Source: JAPKYZ01 sp033763835
Lineage (GTDB): Bacteria > Acidobacteriota > Terriglobia > Bryobacterales > Bryobacteraceae
Direction: 5' to 3'
Assembly: GCA_033763835.1 (NCBI GenBank)
Contig: JANRJS010000008.1
Coordinates: 124,001-188,000 of the forward strand
Length of the DNA: 64,000 bases
Shown here: in pieces, positions 1 to 8,073 of the stretch
Numbering within the stretch: the stretch's first letter is position 1
Layout of the letters: every line of letters starts with the position of its first letter
The notes under the pieces: generated by a model
Told to the model about the DNA's origin: nothing
What the model saw: the letters and a program-made list of their open reading frames with translations, nothing else
Database searches by the model: none
Program-made: the position numbers and the translations under genes

Positions 1-816
1 CCACTTGTAGCCCGGCAGTTCCGGCCGCTTGTCGTTCGACCCGCGCATCACACAGAGCACCCGCCGGTCCGCGATTTCGGCGATCGTCGCTTCGCTCATC
101 CCGCGCGTAGAACGAGCCGGATCGCCCGCAATAAGCTCGCTCATCCGCCACTCGATCGCATCGGCGGACCACTTGCCGTGTAGCACCGCCGTGTCTTGAT
201 ACGTGTAGCCGCCGCCCGGGTTCGCAAGCGCGCCGTCCTTGCCCAGCGACGCGATCGAAACCGGCAACAACACCTCGTCGCGGAATCGAATCGGCCGGCA
301 AGTTTGATCGCCTAACATCGCCGAGTTCTTGCCGAGAAACACTCCGGGCAAAGGATGCTCGGGATTGAATCCGCGGCCCGTATGCACGATCGGACCTTCT
401 TTGCCGTTCGGCAACTTCGCGAAAATCCGCCATTGCCGCAGACCTTCCAGTGGATCGTCGTTCTCGAGCGTTCCTTCGTTCCACAGATCGATCGCCCGTC
501 CGTTCACCGGGTCCACCCACACACCGCGCGGATGCTTGCGCCACATGCCGCCCGCGCGCTTTTCGCCCGTAACCGTCTTGGCTCCGATCTTGGGCCAGGT
601 CATACCGAAATCTTCGGACCCGCGCAGGAACGCCTGATCGATGGTGTCCGATCGCGACCAATGTTGCTCGATGGAGATCATGTAACGGCCTCGCCGGTCC
701 ACCGCGTAGGCATAGGCCATCACCGCGATCCCCGGCCCGGGTGAGCGCACGAAAATCTCGCGGCGAACGTTCGCGGGCGGCACGAGACAAAAATAGCGCG
801 GCGGACTGAAAGACAC
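1..816 (-). CDS. Sialidase-like BNR/Asp-box protein, C-terminus beyond window edge
   Basis: Reading leftward from a GTG at 816, the frame stays open for 272 codons to the window edge, so only the N-terminal part is visible. An in-frame stop at 826-828 makes this GTG the first possible start. Residues 67-74 read SEDFGMTW, a textbook Asp-box, the signature of BNR/sialidase beta-propellers. Such proteins cleave or bind terminal sugars, usually outside the cytoplasm, but no signal peptide is visible after this GTG, so the true export route is unclear. It is the last visible gene of a leftward run with the two small secreted proteins upstream. An exo-sialidase-like fold is likely; the substrate cannot be read from the sequence. 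Confidence 0.7.
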   Translation of the reverse strand, partial: MSFSPPRYFCLVPPANVRREIFVRSPGPGIAVMAYAYAVDRRGRYMISIEQHWSRSDTIDQAFLRGSEDFGMTWPKIGAKTVTGEKRAGGMWRKHPRGVWVDPVNGRAIDLWNEGTLENDDPLEGLRQWRIFAKLPNGKEGPIVHTGRGFNPEHPLPGVFLGKNSAMLGDQTCRPIRFRDEVLLPVSIASLGKDGALANPGGGYTYQDTAVLHGKWSADAIEWRMSELIAGDPARSTRGMSEATIAEIADRRVLCVMRGSNDKRPELPGYKW

Positions 817-834
817 ATCGCCGCGCTATCCGGC

Positions 835-1362
835 CTAACGCTCGGATTGTAGGAATCGCTCAACTGCGGCCGTCCCGCCCTCCTTCAATTGGCGCTTGAG
901 TAGCATGCGCTCCATCGCCGCACCGCGCTGCATTCCGCGAAGCGTGACGGCCTGATTCATCTTGTCGTCGCCCCAAGTCGATCCGTCGGCGAAGAGAACG
1001 AAAACGGCGTCGACTTCCGCCTTTGCGGGAACGCCGCCGTTTTCCTTCTGGGGAATGCGGTCCACACGATCCGTCCATGTTTCTCCCGGCGCATACGGCG
1101 CGCGGGCCATCGACGGAACCACTCCGCTGGTAGCGACGGTCGTATTGATCTGACCGACGGCCTTACCCACGTCGTCCCGAAGCCGGCAACGAAGCACGTA
1201 CGCCGCTACCGCTTTTCCCGAGCTGTTAGTTGCCGAAAATTTCAGTGGCTCGCGTGTCGCAGGGTCGCTGGAAAGCGCTATCGAAGAGATAACTACCGGG
1301 GGCCCGCTCTGCGCGAGCAAGGTGAGCGGGAGAGAAATGCCGAGAAGGAGTTTGATCGTCAT
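835..1362 (-). CDS. Secreted protein of unknown function
   Basis: This 175-residue protein begins with a convincing signal peptide (MTIKLLLGISLPLTLLAQ). A longer frame starts at 1404, but the signal peptide only makes sense from the ATG at 1362, four bases after the stop of the preceding Cys-rich gene. The mature part looks beta-rich and ends in a charged helical segment; I recognise no family. It lies between the Cys-rich gene (1367-1669) and the sialidase-like gene (1-816), all leftward with gaps of 4 and 18 bases, so the three are probably one transcript. An extracellular or periplasmic location is inferred from the signal peptide alone. Confidence 0.65.
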   Translation of the reverse strand: MTIKLLLGISLPLTLLAQSGPPVVISSIALSSDPATREPLKFSATNSSGKAVAAYVLRCRLRDDVGKAVGQINTTVATSGVVPSMARAPYAPGETWTDRVDRIPQKENGGVPAKAEVDAVFVLFADGSTWGDDKMNQAVTLRGMQRGAAMERMLLKRQLKEGGTAAVERFLQSER

Positions 1363-1366
1363 GTCG

Positions 1367-1669
1367 TCACCATTCGCAAATCGAAGAGCAAGAGCGACAA
1401 ACATATTCCCAATCTCGGTACACCAGATAGACTTCGTCGAAATAGGCGCAGGAGAACCGGTCGAAAAAGCATTGACCTAGCGACCCCGACATATAACCTG
1501 GGTCGTTGCAGCAACTGTATTGGCCGTTTGCCCCGTCGCGGCGGTTGTAGTTCGGGATTTTGTCGCCCCCCACTCTGCCAGGGCAACTTTGCATGCTTTG
1601 AAAGAAAGTGAAACAGGTTTGGCCCGAAATGGGCAAAAGGGCCAGGAACAGGAAAACAAGTCTGTGCAT
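1367..1669 (-). CDS. Small Cys-rich secreted protein, unknown
   Basis: This encodes 100 residues: a signal peptide (MHRLVFLFLALLPISGQ) and about 83 mature residues containing nine cysteines, including one adjacent CC pair and a C-x2-C-x3-C cluster near the end. A strong ribosome binding site, GGAGGTG, lies four bases before the ATG, which supports the start. The pattern suggests a disulfide-rich exported protein, but no known family is recognised. A run of ten adenines on the coding strand (complement of 1700-1709) lies about 30 bases upstream. A longer overlapping frame (1359-1772) lacks such a ribosome binding site and is probably a shadow. The gene leads a leftward run with 835-1362. Confidence 0.6.
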   Translation of the reverse strand: MHRLVFLFLALLPISGQTCFTFFQSMQSCPGRVGGDKIPNYNRRDGANGQYSCCNDPGYMSGSLGQCFFDRFSCAYFDEVYLVYRDWEYVCRSCSSICEW

Positions 1670-1768
1670 GGAGCACCTCCGGCTTGAATGATGTAGCGCT
1701 TTTTTTTTTCGTCAATAGAATGGTCGGAGCATCGAGTACTAACCAAGCTCGCATCCCCTTGATTTGGC

Positions 1769-2764
1769 TCAAATATCCCCTTTGTGAAGAATCGTGTCGA
1801 GCACGATGTGCCTCGGACCGGCGGGCGCCAAGCCTTCGATCCGGTCGATCAGCAATCGCGTGCCTTGCGCGCCGATCTCGTAGCTCGGCTGCTCGACGGC
1901 GGTGGGGCGCGGGCGGAACACGTCGGCCAGCGCCAGACGGTCGAACGTCCCCAGCGCCACGTCGCGCGGCGATTCCAAACCCAAATCGCGCATGGCTTCG
2001 ATGACGCCGAGAGTCATCGGGAAGTTGCCGCTAAAGATCGACGTGGGCCGCGGCGTCAAGCGCAGCAGTGCGCCTCCGTGCCGGTAGCCCGATTCGCGGC
2101 GGAAGTCGCCTTCGCGCACCCAGCGCGGGTCCACCGGCAATCCGGCTTCGGCCATCGCCCTTCGATAGCCTTCCAGACGCTCGGCCGAGAGATACATGTT
2201 GGCCGCGCCGGTAATGGTGGCGATCCGCCGGTGGCCCTCGGCGATCAGATGCCGCACGCAGGCCTGCGAGCCCGCCACATTATCGACAGTGACGGAATCG
2301 ACGGCGAGCTTCGCGGGACGGCGGTCGAGACACACGATCGGCAAACCCTCGGCCAGCGCCCGCGCCACATGCGCCGACTCGTCCTTCTCAAGCGCCACCA
2401 CCAGTAGCAATCCATCCACATGGCGGCTGCGCAACAGATCGAACACCTGGCGCTCGCGGTCCAGCCGGTCGTCGGTGTTGAAGGCGGTGAGAATGTAGCC
2501 GCGTTCGGCGGCGTGATCTTCGGCGCCGCGCACTAACTCGGGAAAAAACGGATTGGCGATGTCGGAGATGATCATGCCCAACGTTCGCGTCGTCCGTTTT
2601 TTCAGGCTGCGCGCGACGTGATTGGGGCGGTAATTCAGATCCGCGATCGCGCGTTCCACCCGGCGCTTGAGCCCGCCGGTGACCGTCGCCGCGCCGGACA
2701 ACACGTTCGATACCGTGCCCACGGACACGCCCGCCCGCGCGGCCACGTCCTTAATTGTGGGCAT
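1769..2764 (-). CDS. LacI-family transcriptional regulator
   Basis: This is a 331-residue LacI/GalR-type repressor. The N-terminus is the classic helix-turn-helix and hinge (TIKDVAARAGVSVGTVSNVL, then a YRPNHVARSLK hinge helix). The rest is a periplasmic-binding-protein-like effector domain with the usual IPNPFF-type strand (here SDIANPFFPEL). The frame could start at 2800, but ATG 2764 gives the family-standard MPTIKDVA start. It is divergent from the SYLF gene; an imperfect 19-base inverted repeat at 2784-2802 between them is a possible operator. The effector is probably a sugar, but neither ligand nor regulon can be read here. Length is typical of the family. Confidence 0.92.
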   Translation of the reverse strand: MPTIKDVAARAGVSVGTVSNVLSGAATVTGGLKRRVERAIADLNYRPNHVARSLKKRTTRTLGMIISDIANPFFPELVRGAEDHAAERGYILTAFNTDDRLDRERQVFDLLRSRHVDGLLLVVALEKDESAHVARALAEGLPIVCLDRRPAKLAVDSVTVDNVAGSQACVRHLIAEGHRRIATITGAANMYLSAERLEGYRRAMAEAGLPVDPRWVREGDFRRESGYRHGGALLRLTPRPTSIFSGNFPMTLGVIEAMRDLGLESPRDVALGTFDRLALADVFRPRPTAVEQPSYEIGAQGTRLLIDRIEGLAPAGPRHIVLDTILHKGDI

Positions 2765-2783
2765 AGAGGTTCGTCGGCATAAC

Positions 2784-2802
2784 GTTTGAGCGTAACGCAA
2801 AC
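2784..2802. promoter_or_regulatory. Candidate LacI-type operator
   Basis: The sequence GTTTGAGCGTAACGCAAAC has matching outer arms GTTTG and CAAAC and one further inner pair. It lies 20 bases upstream of the LacI-type start codon and 32 bases before the SYLF gene, where an autoregulatory operator would sit. The centre is not a clean CG as in many LacI-family sites, so this is only a candidate. Confidence 0.3.
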
Positions 2803-2833
2803 TGGGCTAACCTTAACCCTGGAGGGCATCGAC

Positions 2834-3526
2834 ATGCGCATACGAAATTTACTTATCGCCGGTTTGGCGGTTGGGATCGCCGCTCAAGCGGCTAAGAAGG
2901 ATGAAACGGACCGATTAAACGCGTCCGCCGAAGTACTCAAGGAGATGGCGACGCAAAGCGACAAAGGCGTGCCGAAGGAGTTGTTCGACAAAGCGTCCTG
3001 CGCGGTGATTGTGCCGAGCCTCAAGAAGGGCGGCTTCATTCTCGCGGGCAAGTTCGGCCGCGGTTTCGCGACGTGCCGCACCAAGACGGGCTGGTCGGCT
3101 CCGTCGGGCGTCAAGGTGGAAGGCGGCAGTATTGGATTTCAGGCCGGCGGCAGCGAGAGCGATGTCATCCTGCTGGTGATGAATCAAGCGGGCATGAACC
3201 GCCTGCTGCAAAGCAAATTCACGCTGGGCGGCGAGGCGAGCGTAGCCGCGGGACCGGTGGGGCGCGACTCTTCGGCGCAAACCGACGCCACCATGCGCGC
3301 CGAAATTCTGTCTTACTCGCGCTCGCGCGGCGTGTTCGGCGGCTTGGCGATCCAGGGCGCGACGCTTCGTCCCGACGAGGACGCGAATGTCGCCCTATAC
3401 GGCAAGGGGGTGGAACCGAAGGCGATTCTGTCCGGCGAGGCGAAAGCGCCGGAGGGATCGGGCGCGTTCATGACGCAAATCCGGCGCTTTAGCGGTTCTA
3501 GCGGTAAGCCGGCGAAGAAGAGCTAG
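2834..3526 (+). CDS. SYLF/Ysc84-domain lipid-binding protein, exported
   Basis: This 230-residue protein has a short signal peptide (MRIRNLLIAGLAVGIAAQA) followed by a SYLF domain. Recognisable family blocks include the PKELFDKASCAVIVPSLKK strand-turn, GGFILAGKFGRG, a serine/glycine stretch around GWSAPSGVKVEGGSIGFQAGG, DVILLVMN, and a GVFGGLAIQGA-type glycine loop. SYLF proteins bind phosphoinositides or other lipids in eukaryotes; the bacterial role is unclear, and a periplasmic or outer-membrane location is inferred. An upstream in-frame ATG at 2786 would add residues that destroy the signal peptide, so 2834 is preferred. It is divergent from the LacI gene and convergent with pgsA, five bases apart. 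Confidence 0.88.
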   Translation: MRIRNLLIAGLAVGIAAQAAKKDETDRLNASAEVLKEMATQSDKGVPKELFDKASCAVIVPSLKKGGFILAGKFGRGFATCRTKTGWSAPSGVKVEGGSIGFQAGGSESDVILLVMNQAGMNRLLQSKFTLGGEASVAAGPVGRDSSAQTDATMRAEILSYSRSRGVFGGLAIQGATLRPDEDANVALYGKGVEPKAILSGEAKAPEGSGAFMTQIRRFSGSSGKPAKKS

Positions 3527-3531
3527 GCGGT

Positions 3532-4059
3532 CTATCGGTGCCGCGGGTGGCGGTACAGCCGCCATCCCACCCGAACATAGTCGAAGCCGCTGGCGGCGGT
3601 CAGCGCAATTAACGCCCAAGTGGCGGCGGGCCGTAGGGGCGCACCCCAAGGGTGCAGCGCGATCAGCACCCAAGCGATCTGGACCACCGTCGAGATTTTG
3701 CCCAGCCGGGTGGGCGGAAACTCCTTCACCCGCGCCGCCGCGAAGAGCGCCAACGCGCCGAGCACAATCATCAGGTCTCGCCCGATCACCAGCAGCCCCG
3801 GCGTGAAATCGCGCGCCATCCAAAACGCGAGGTAAATCGCGTCGAGCATGAATTTATCCGCGGCGGGGTCGAGCAGCGCCCCGAGTTTCGAAACCGCGCC
3901 AAAGCGCCGCGCGAGACCGCCATCCAGAAAGTCCGTCGCCCCGGCGGTCAGGCATAGCCAAAACGCCAGCACGTCTTCGCGCGCCAGAATCGCGTGCACC
4001 GCAAATGGCGTCAGGATAAAACGGCTAACCGAGATCAGATTCGGAAGATGCCGGAGCAT
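3532..4059 (-). CDS. pgsA: CDP-alcohol phosphatidyltransferase, probable PgsA
   Basis: This 175-residue integral membrane enzyme carries the complete CDP-alcohol phosphotransferase signature between D43 and D68: D-x2-DG-x2-AR-x8-G-x3-D-x3-D. The four aspartates bind metal and the CDP-diacylglycerol diphosphate. Several hydrophobic segments before and after the motif fit the six-helix fold. The N-terminus (LPNLISVSRF) is typical of phosphatidylglycerophosphate synthase, which joins CDP-diacylglycerol with glycerol 3-phosphate for phosphatidylglycerol and cardiolipin synthesis. It follows lpxC on the same strand with eight bases between them, so the two envelope-lipid genes are probably co-transcribed. 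A related phosphatidyltransferase specificity cannot be excluded. Confidence 0.85.
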   Translation of the reverse strand: MLRHLPNLISVSRFILTPFAVHAILAREDVLAFWLCLTAGATDFLDGGLARRFGAVSKLGALLDPAADKFMLDAIYLAFWMARDFTPGLLVIGRDLMIVLGALALFAAARVKEFPPTRLGKISTVVQIAWVLIALHPWGAPLRPAATWALIALTAASGFDYVRVGWRLYRHPRHR

Positions 4060-4067
4060 CGCGCTCG

Positions 4068-4961
4068 TCAGCTTACCAGCGCATGCGCGACGCGCGTCGC
4101 CAACTGGTCGAAGCTCATGATTTCGTAGAGCGACGAGTCCGACATGATTTTCTGCACCAGTGCGACGTGCATGGCGTGCCCGGCGCGCTCGGCGATCACG
4201 TGTCCCAGTAGCGGCCTGCCGATTAACGCCAGGTCGCCAATCAGGTCCAGCGCCTTATGGCGGCATGGCTCGTCCGGGAAGCGCAAACCCTCGGGATTCA
4301 TCGCCCCCTTGCCGTTAAAGCAAACGGCGGACGCCAGACTCGCGCCGCGAATCAATCCCATATTGCGCATCTGCGCGAGTTCGTTCTCGAACCCGAACGT
4401 CCGCGCCGGCGCAATGTCGGCGGCGTAGCGCTCCGGCGTCACCTCGATTTCAAGCGACTGCCGCCCCACCGCCGGATGCGGAAAATAGACGTCGCAGCTT
4501 AACAGGAAGCGGTCGGCGGGAAGGATCGAGATGCGCTTCCCGTTCCCCTCCACGGTCACCGGACGGCGAACGCGGAGGTAACGGCGGCGGCGGCGGTAAT
4601 GCCGGATTCCCGCCTCTTCCAGCATCTTCACGAACACCTCGCCCGACCCGTCGAAAATCGGCACTTCCAGATTGTCCAAGCCGATAAACGCATTGTCGAT
4701 CCCCATCGAATACAGCACGCTCAACAAATGCTCCGTTGTGGAGATGAGAACGCCTTGGCGCATCAGGCTGGTGGCGTAGCTCACCTTTTCGACATGCGCC
4801 CATGTGGCCGGAATCGGGAAGTTATTCAGATCGGTGCGAACGAATACGATACCCGTCGAAGGGGGCGCGGGCGAGATTCGCAAGGTGACGGGCGCGCCGC
4901 TATGCAAGCCGACGTTGGAGGAAAGCTGGACGGAACGCTGAACGGTAGTTTCAAATCGCAT
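4068..4961 (-). CDS. lpxC: UDP-3-O-acyl-N-acetylglucosamine deacetylase LpxC
   Basis: This 297-residue zinc enzyme performs the committed step of lipid A synthesis in the cytoplasm, deacetylating UDP-3-O-acyl-GlcNAc. The zinc ligands are visible: H78 in TTEHLLSVL, then H235 and D239 in CRHKALDLIGD. The catalytic E77 and the general acid H262 (AGHAMH) are also present, at nearly the same numbering as the Escherichia coli enzyme. An arginine run (residues 123-127) sits in the mid-protein insert. It leads a two-gene leftward unit with pgsA and is divergent from polA across 154 bases. Its presence shows the organism makes LPS. Confidence 0.96.
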   Translation of the reverse strand: MRFETTVQRSVQLSSNVGLHSGAPVTLRISPAPPSTGIVFVRTDLNNFPIPATWAHVEKVSYATSLMRQGVLISTTEHLLSVLYSMGIDNAFIGLDNLEVPIFDGSGEVFVKMLEEAGIRHYRRRRRYLRVRRPVTVEGNGKRISILPADRFLLSCDVYFPHPAVGRQSLEIEVTPERYAADIAPARTFGFENELAQMRNMGLIRGASLASAVCFNGKGAMNPEGLRFPDEPCRHKALDLIGDLALIGRPLLGHVIAERAGHAMHVALVQKIMSDSSLYEIMSFDQLATRVAHALVS

Positions 4962-4982
4962 CGGCGGCGTTTACAGTGGATT

Positions 4983-5011
4983 AGTCTAACAGTCGAGACG
5001 CATACCGTAAA
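4983..5011 (-). promoter_or_regulatory. Candidate sigma70-type promoter for lpxC-pgsA
   Basis: Read on the minus strand, TTTACG (complement of 5006-5011) and TAGACT (complement of 4983-4988) are separated by 17 bases and lie about 20 bases before the lpxC start. The matches to TTGACA and TATAAT are partial, so this is tentative. The rest of the 4962-5115 intergenic region shows no tRNA or clear riboswitch. Confidence 0.3.
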
Positions 5012-5115
5012 GCGAAGATTTCCAAATACTTACAACTTTCTTGCGTGGCTTTTCCACCACACTTGGCCATGATCGGCGTGGTTTCTTAACCGCGGCGTTA
5101 TCATGAATCATCCCC

Positions 5116-7503
5116 ATGGCTACCCGCCTGTTCCTGATCGATTCCTTCGGATTCATCTTCCGCGCTTACCACGCCCGCGCCCGCAGCGGAGCGCCGCCGA
5201 TGCGAACCGCCACCGGTTTGCCCACCGAGGCGGTCTTTATCTTCCACAACATGCTGAAGAAGCTGATCGCGAGCCAGAAACCGGAACGGATCGCGGCGGT
5301 GTTCGAGTCCGAGGGGCCGACGTTTCGCGACGAGGCGTTCGCCGATTACAAGGCCAACCGCGCTCCGATGCCGGAAGACCTTTCGCCGCAAATCCCTTGG
5401 GTGCGCAAAATCTTGGAAGCGATGCGGATTCCGGTCCTGGAATTTCCCGGTTTCGAGGCGGACGACGTCATCGGCACGCTGGCACGCCGTGCGGAGGCGG
5501 CGGGGGACGAAGTGGTGATTGTGTCGAGCGACAAAGACATGCTCCAGCTCGTCACTCCGCGCGTGTCGATGCTCAACCCCATGAAGCCCGATCCTCCGCG
5601 AGAATTCACTTTATACGATCCGGCCAAAACACAAGAATTCATGGGAGTTCGTCCGGAACATATAGCCGATCTCCTAGCGCTAAAGGGCGACGCGATCGAC
5701 AACATTCCCGGCGCTCCGGGCATTGGCGACAAAGGCGCGAAAGACCTGGTTCAGCGCTTCGGTCCCGTCGAAAACATCCTCGACCACGCCGCCGAAGTCG
5801 AACGCAAGATGTACCGGGAAAGCCTCCAGAACCACCGGGAGCAGGTGTTGTTGTCGAAACGCCTCGCCACCATCGATTGCGCGGTACCGATTCAGTGGGA
5901 TCCGGCCGAGGCGGAGTCGCAACCACCCGATTCCGCTCGCCTTCGGGAACTATATCGCGATTTGGAATTCTTCAGTTTAATGAAAGAGTTAGGGTCGGAA
6001 CCGAAAGTTCCGGTTGCGATCATCGATCTTCCCGAACTCGACGTCGATTGGGTCTTCGTCTATGACCTGAAGAATCACCCGGAACTACATGAACGCGAGG
6101 ATGTTCTCGATGTTATGTTGGCTGGATTTTTGGTCTTAGCCGACCCCGGAGCGATATCCATAAACGCGCTCGCCGAGCGGTTCTTGCGCCGCGAGGTCGG
6201 CCCGAGTTCCGAGGAACACGCCGAGGCGATTTTCGCGCTGGGGCGAATTCTCGGCGCGGAAATAGATTCGCTCGGTCTTCTAGACCTCTATCGCCGGATC
6301 GACCGGCCCCTGGCGCCGGTACTTTCCCGCCTCGAAAGCGCCGGAATCGGGGTGAATTTGGCCCGATTAGGTGCATTAAACAGCCGAATAGAAGGCGAAA
6401 TCGCCGCCCTCACGGCCACCATCCACGCCCAGGCGGGCCGCGAATTCAACATCAATTCGCCCCAACAGTTGGGCAAAGTACTCTTTGAGGATCTAGGACT
6501 TGCGCCACAAGGCAAGACCCGAACCAAGCAGCAATCGACCGCCGCGGACGTGCTGGAATCGCTCGCGGCCGAAGGGCATGAGATCGCGGGAAGCGTCCTC
6601 GAGTACCGGCAACTGACGAAATTGAAAGGTACTTACGTCGATGCCCTGCCGTCGCTGATCCGCCCGGAAACGGGGCGCGTCCATACGACCTTCAACCAAT
6701 GCGGGGCGGCCACGGGGCGGCTGTCGTCGAACAATCCCAATCTGCAGAACATTCCCATCCGAACGGAGTTGGGGCGCGAGATTCGGTCGGCTTTTGTGCC
6801 CGAGCCGGGCTGGAAACTGGTGGTGGCCGACTATTCCCAGATCGAGCTGCGATTGCTCGCGCATATGTCTGAGGACAAAGTACTTATCGAGGCGTTCGTG
6901 CAGGGCGAGGATATCCACACGCGTACGGCGGCGGAGGTGTTCGGGGTCGCACCGCTGATGGTGACGCCCGAGATGCGGCGCAACGCCAAGGCGGTAAATT
7001 TTGGAATCGTTTACGGGCAAACGCCCTTCGGGCTGGCGCAAGCCATCGGCGTTCCACGCAGTGAAGCGGAGCGCTACATCCGCGGCTACTTCGACCGTTA
7101 CGCGGGCGTACGCCGCTTTATCGACAAGACGATCGCGGAAGTACGCCGCGATGGGTTCGCGCGGACGCTTGACGGGCGGCGGCGGCCGATTCCCGACATC
7201 AATAGCCGCAATCCGAACGCGCGCGGGTTCGCGGAGCGAACGGCGGTGAACACTCCGCTGCAAGGCACGGCGGCGGATTTGATCAAGCTGGCGATGATCC
7301 GTCTGGACGCCGTACTGCGCGCCGATGGCTGGCGATCCCGCATGTTGTTGCAGGTGCACGACGAACTGGTATTCGAGGCTCCGCCGGCGGAAGCCGAGGC
7401 GCTGGCGAAGCTGGTGAAACGCGAGATGGAAGGAGTCGCGAGACTAAAGGTGCCGCTCGTGGTAGATACTGGGATCGGAGAGAACTGGAGGGACGCGAAA
7501 TGA
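5116..7503 (+). CDS. polA: DNA polymerase I
   Basis: This 795-residue protein has an N-terminal 5' nuclease domain (residues about 1-290, with FESEGPTFRDEAFADYKANR-like and SSDKDMLQL blocks and the helix-hairpin GDAIDNIPGAPGIGDKGA). A shortened middle region follows, then a full family-A polymerase domain. Motif A is VVADYSQIELRLLAHMS near residue 572, motif B RRNAKAVNFGIVYG near 620 and motif C QVHDELVFEA near 746. The middle region lacks the DxE-type residues of a working 3'-5' exonuclease, and the protein is over 100 residues shorter than the E. coli enzyme, so proofreading is probably absent. Its stop overlaps the next start by four bases (ATGA). Confidence 0.96.
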   Translation: MATRLFLIDSFGFIFRAYHARARSGAPPMRTATGLPTEAVFIFHNMLKKLIASQKPERIAAVFESEGPTFRDEAFADYKANRAPMPEDLSPQIPWVRKILEAMRIPVLEFPGFEADDVIGTLARRAEAAGDEVVIVSSDKDMLQLVTPRVSMLNPMKPDPPREFTLYDPAKTQEFMGVRPEHIADLLALKGDAIDNIPGAPGIGDKGAKDLVQRFGPVENILDHAAEVERKMYRESLQNHREQVLLSKRLATIDCAVPIQWDPAEAESQPPDSARLRELYRDLEFFSLMKELGSEPKVPVAIIDLPELDVDWVFVYDLKNHPELHEREDVLDVMLAGFLVLADPGAISINALAERFLRREVGPSSEEHAEAIFALGRILGAEIDSLGLLDLYRRIDRPLAPVLSRLESAGIGVNLARLGALNSRIEGEIAALTATIHAQAGREFNINSPQQLGKVLFEDLGLAPQGKTRTKQQSTAADVLESLAAEGHEIAGSVLEYRQLTKLKGTYVDALPSLIRPETGRVHTTFNQCGAATGRLSSNNPNLQNIPIRTELGREIRSAFVPEPGWKLVVADYSQIELRLLAHMSEDKVLIEAFVQGEDIHTRTAAEVFGVAPLMVTPEMRRNAKAVNFGIVYGQTPFGLAQAIGVPRSEAERYIRGYFDRYAGVRRFIDKTIAEVRRDGFARTLDGRRRPIPDINSRNPNARGFAERTAVNTPLQGTAADLIKLAMIRLDAVLRADGWRSRMLLQVHDELVFEAPPAEAEALAKLVKREMEGVARLKVPLVVDTGIGENWRDAK

Positions 7504-7961
7504 GCCCTGACGGTATCGGCGACGACGAGTTCTACGAGCTTTGCCAAGTCAACTCTCTCTACCGATTGGAGCGGAACACCGACGGATCGGTGACGCTACG
7601 CCCCTCTCCCGGGTGCGAGGCCAGTTGGCGCACGGCGGGCGTAACGGCGCAAATCGGGAACTGGGCGAAAAGCGTGGCGCGGGGACACTGCGTTGGCGCC
7701 GACTCCGAGTTTTTCCTGCCGGACGGTTCGGCTAGACAACCCGACGCCGCCTGGGTAAGCGACGAGTCCCTATCCCGCTTTACGCAAGAAGAGAAGCGCG
7801 GATTTCTTCGCTTGTGCCCGGAGTTCGTCATTGAAGTGCGGCCTTACTGCGACCGGCTCGACGATCTCAAACGCAAGATGGAGGAATGGATCGCCAACGG
7901 CGCGGAACTCGGTTGGTTGATCGATCCGGACGCCAGAAAAGCGTGGATCTACCGCCCGTGA
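7500..7961 (+). CDS. Uma2-family (DUF820) protein, C-terminus cut by in-frame TGA
   Basis: The 153-residue product matches the Uma2 restriction-endonuclease-like fold: the PDAAWVS strand, the FVIEVRP core with its acidic residue, then KRKMEEWIANGAELGWLIDPD. It stops at TGA 7959-7961 directly after the family's usual Y-R-P turn. The same frame then stays open for 32 more codons to a second TGA at 8058-8060 and encodes a plausible missing end (DDPTSLTGEGPVAGFILELE). The gene therefore looks like a 187-codon Uma2 gene with one premature stop. Whether the short form works is unknown. It overlaps polA by four bases. Uma2 genes are common in Cyanobacteria and other phyla; their function is not settled. 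Confidence 0.75.
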   Translation: MSPDGIGDDEFYELCQVNSLYRLERNTDGSVTLRPSPGCEASWRTAGVTAQIGNWAKSVARGHCVGADSEFFLPDGSARQPDAAWVSDESLSRFTQEEKRGFLRLCPEFVIEVRPYCDRLDDLKRKMEEWIANGAELGWLIDPDARKAWIYRP

Positions 7962-8073
7962 CAACCCGCCGAGGAGTTGGACGATCCCACGTCCTTGACT
8001 GGCGAAGGTCCGGTGGCCGGTTTCATTCTCGAACTCGAAGACGTGTTCGCGCCGCTTTGATACTCTGGCGGGC

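Noticed and set aside
1700..1709. Run of ten T on the plus strand considered as a terminator tail
   Set aside because: No plus-strand gene ends there and no GC-rich stem precedes it; on the minus strand it is an A-run upstream of the small Cys-rich gene.
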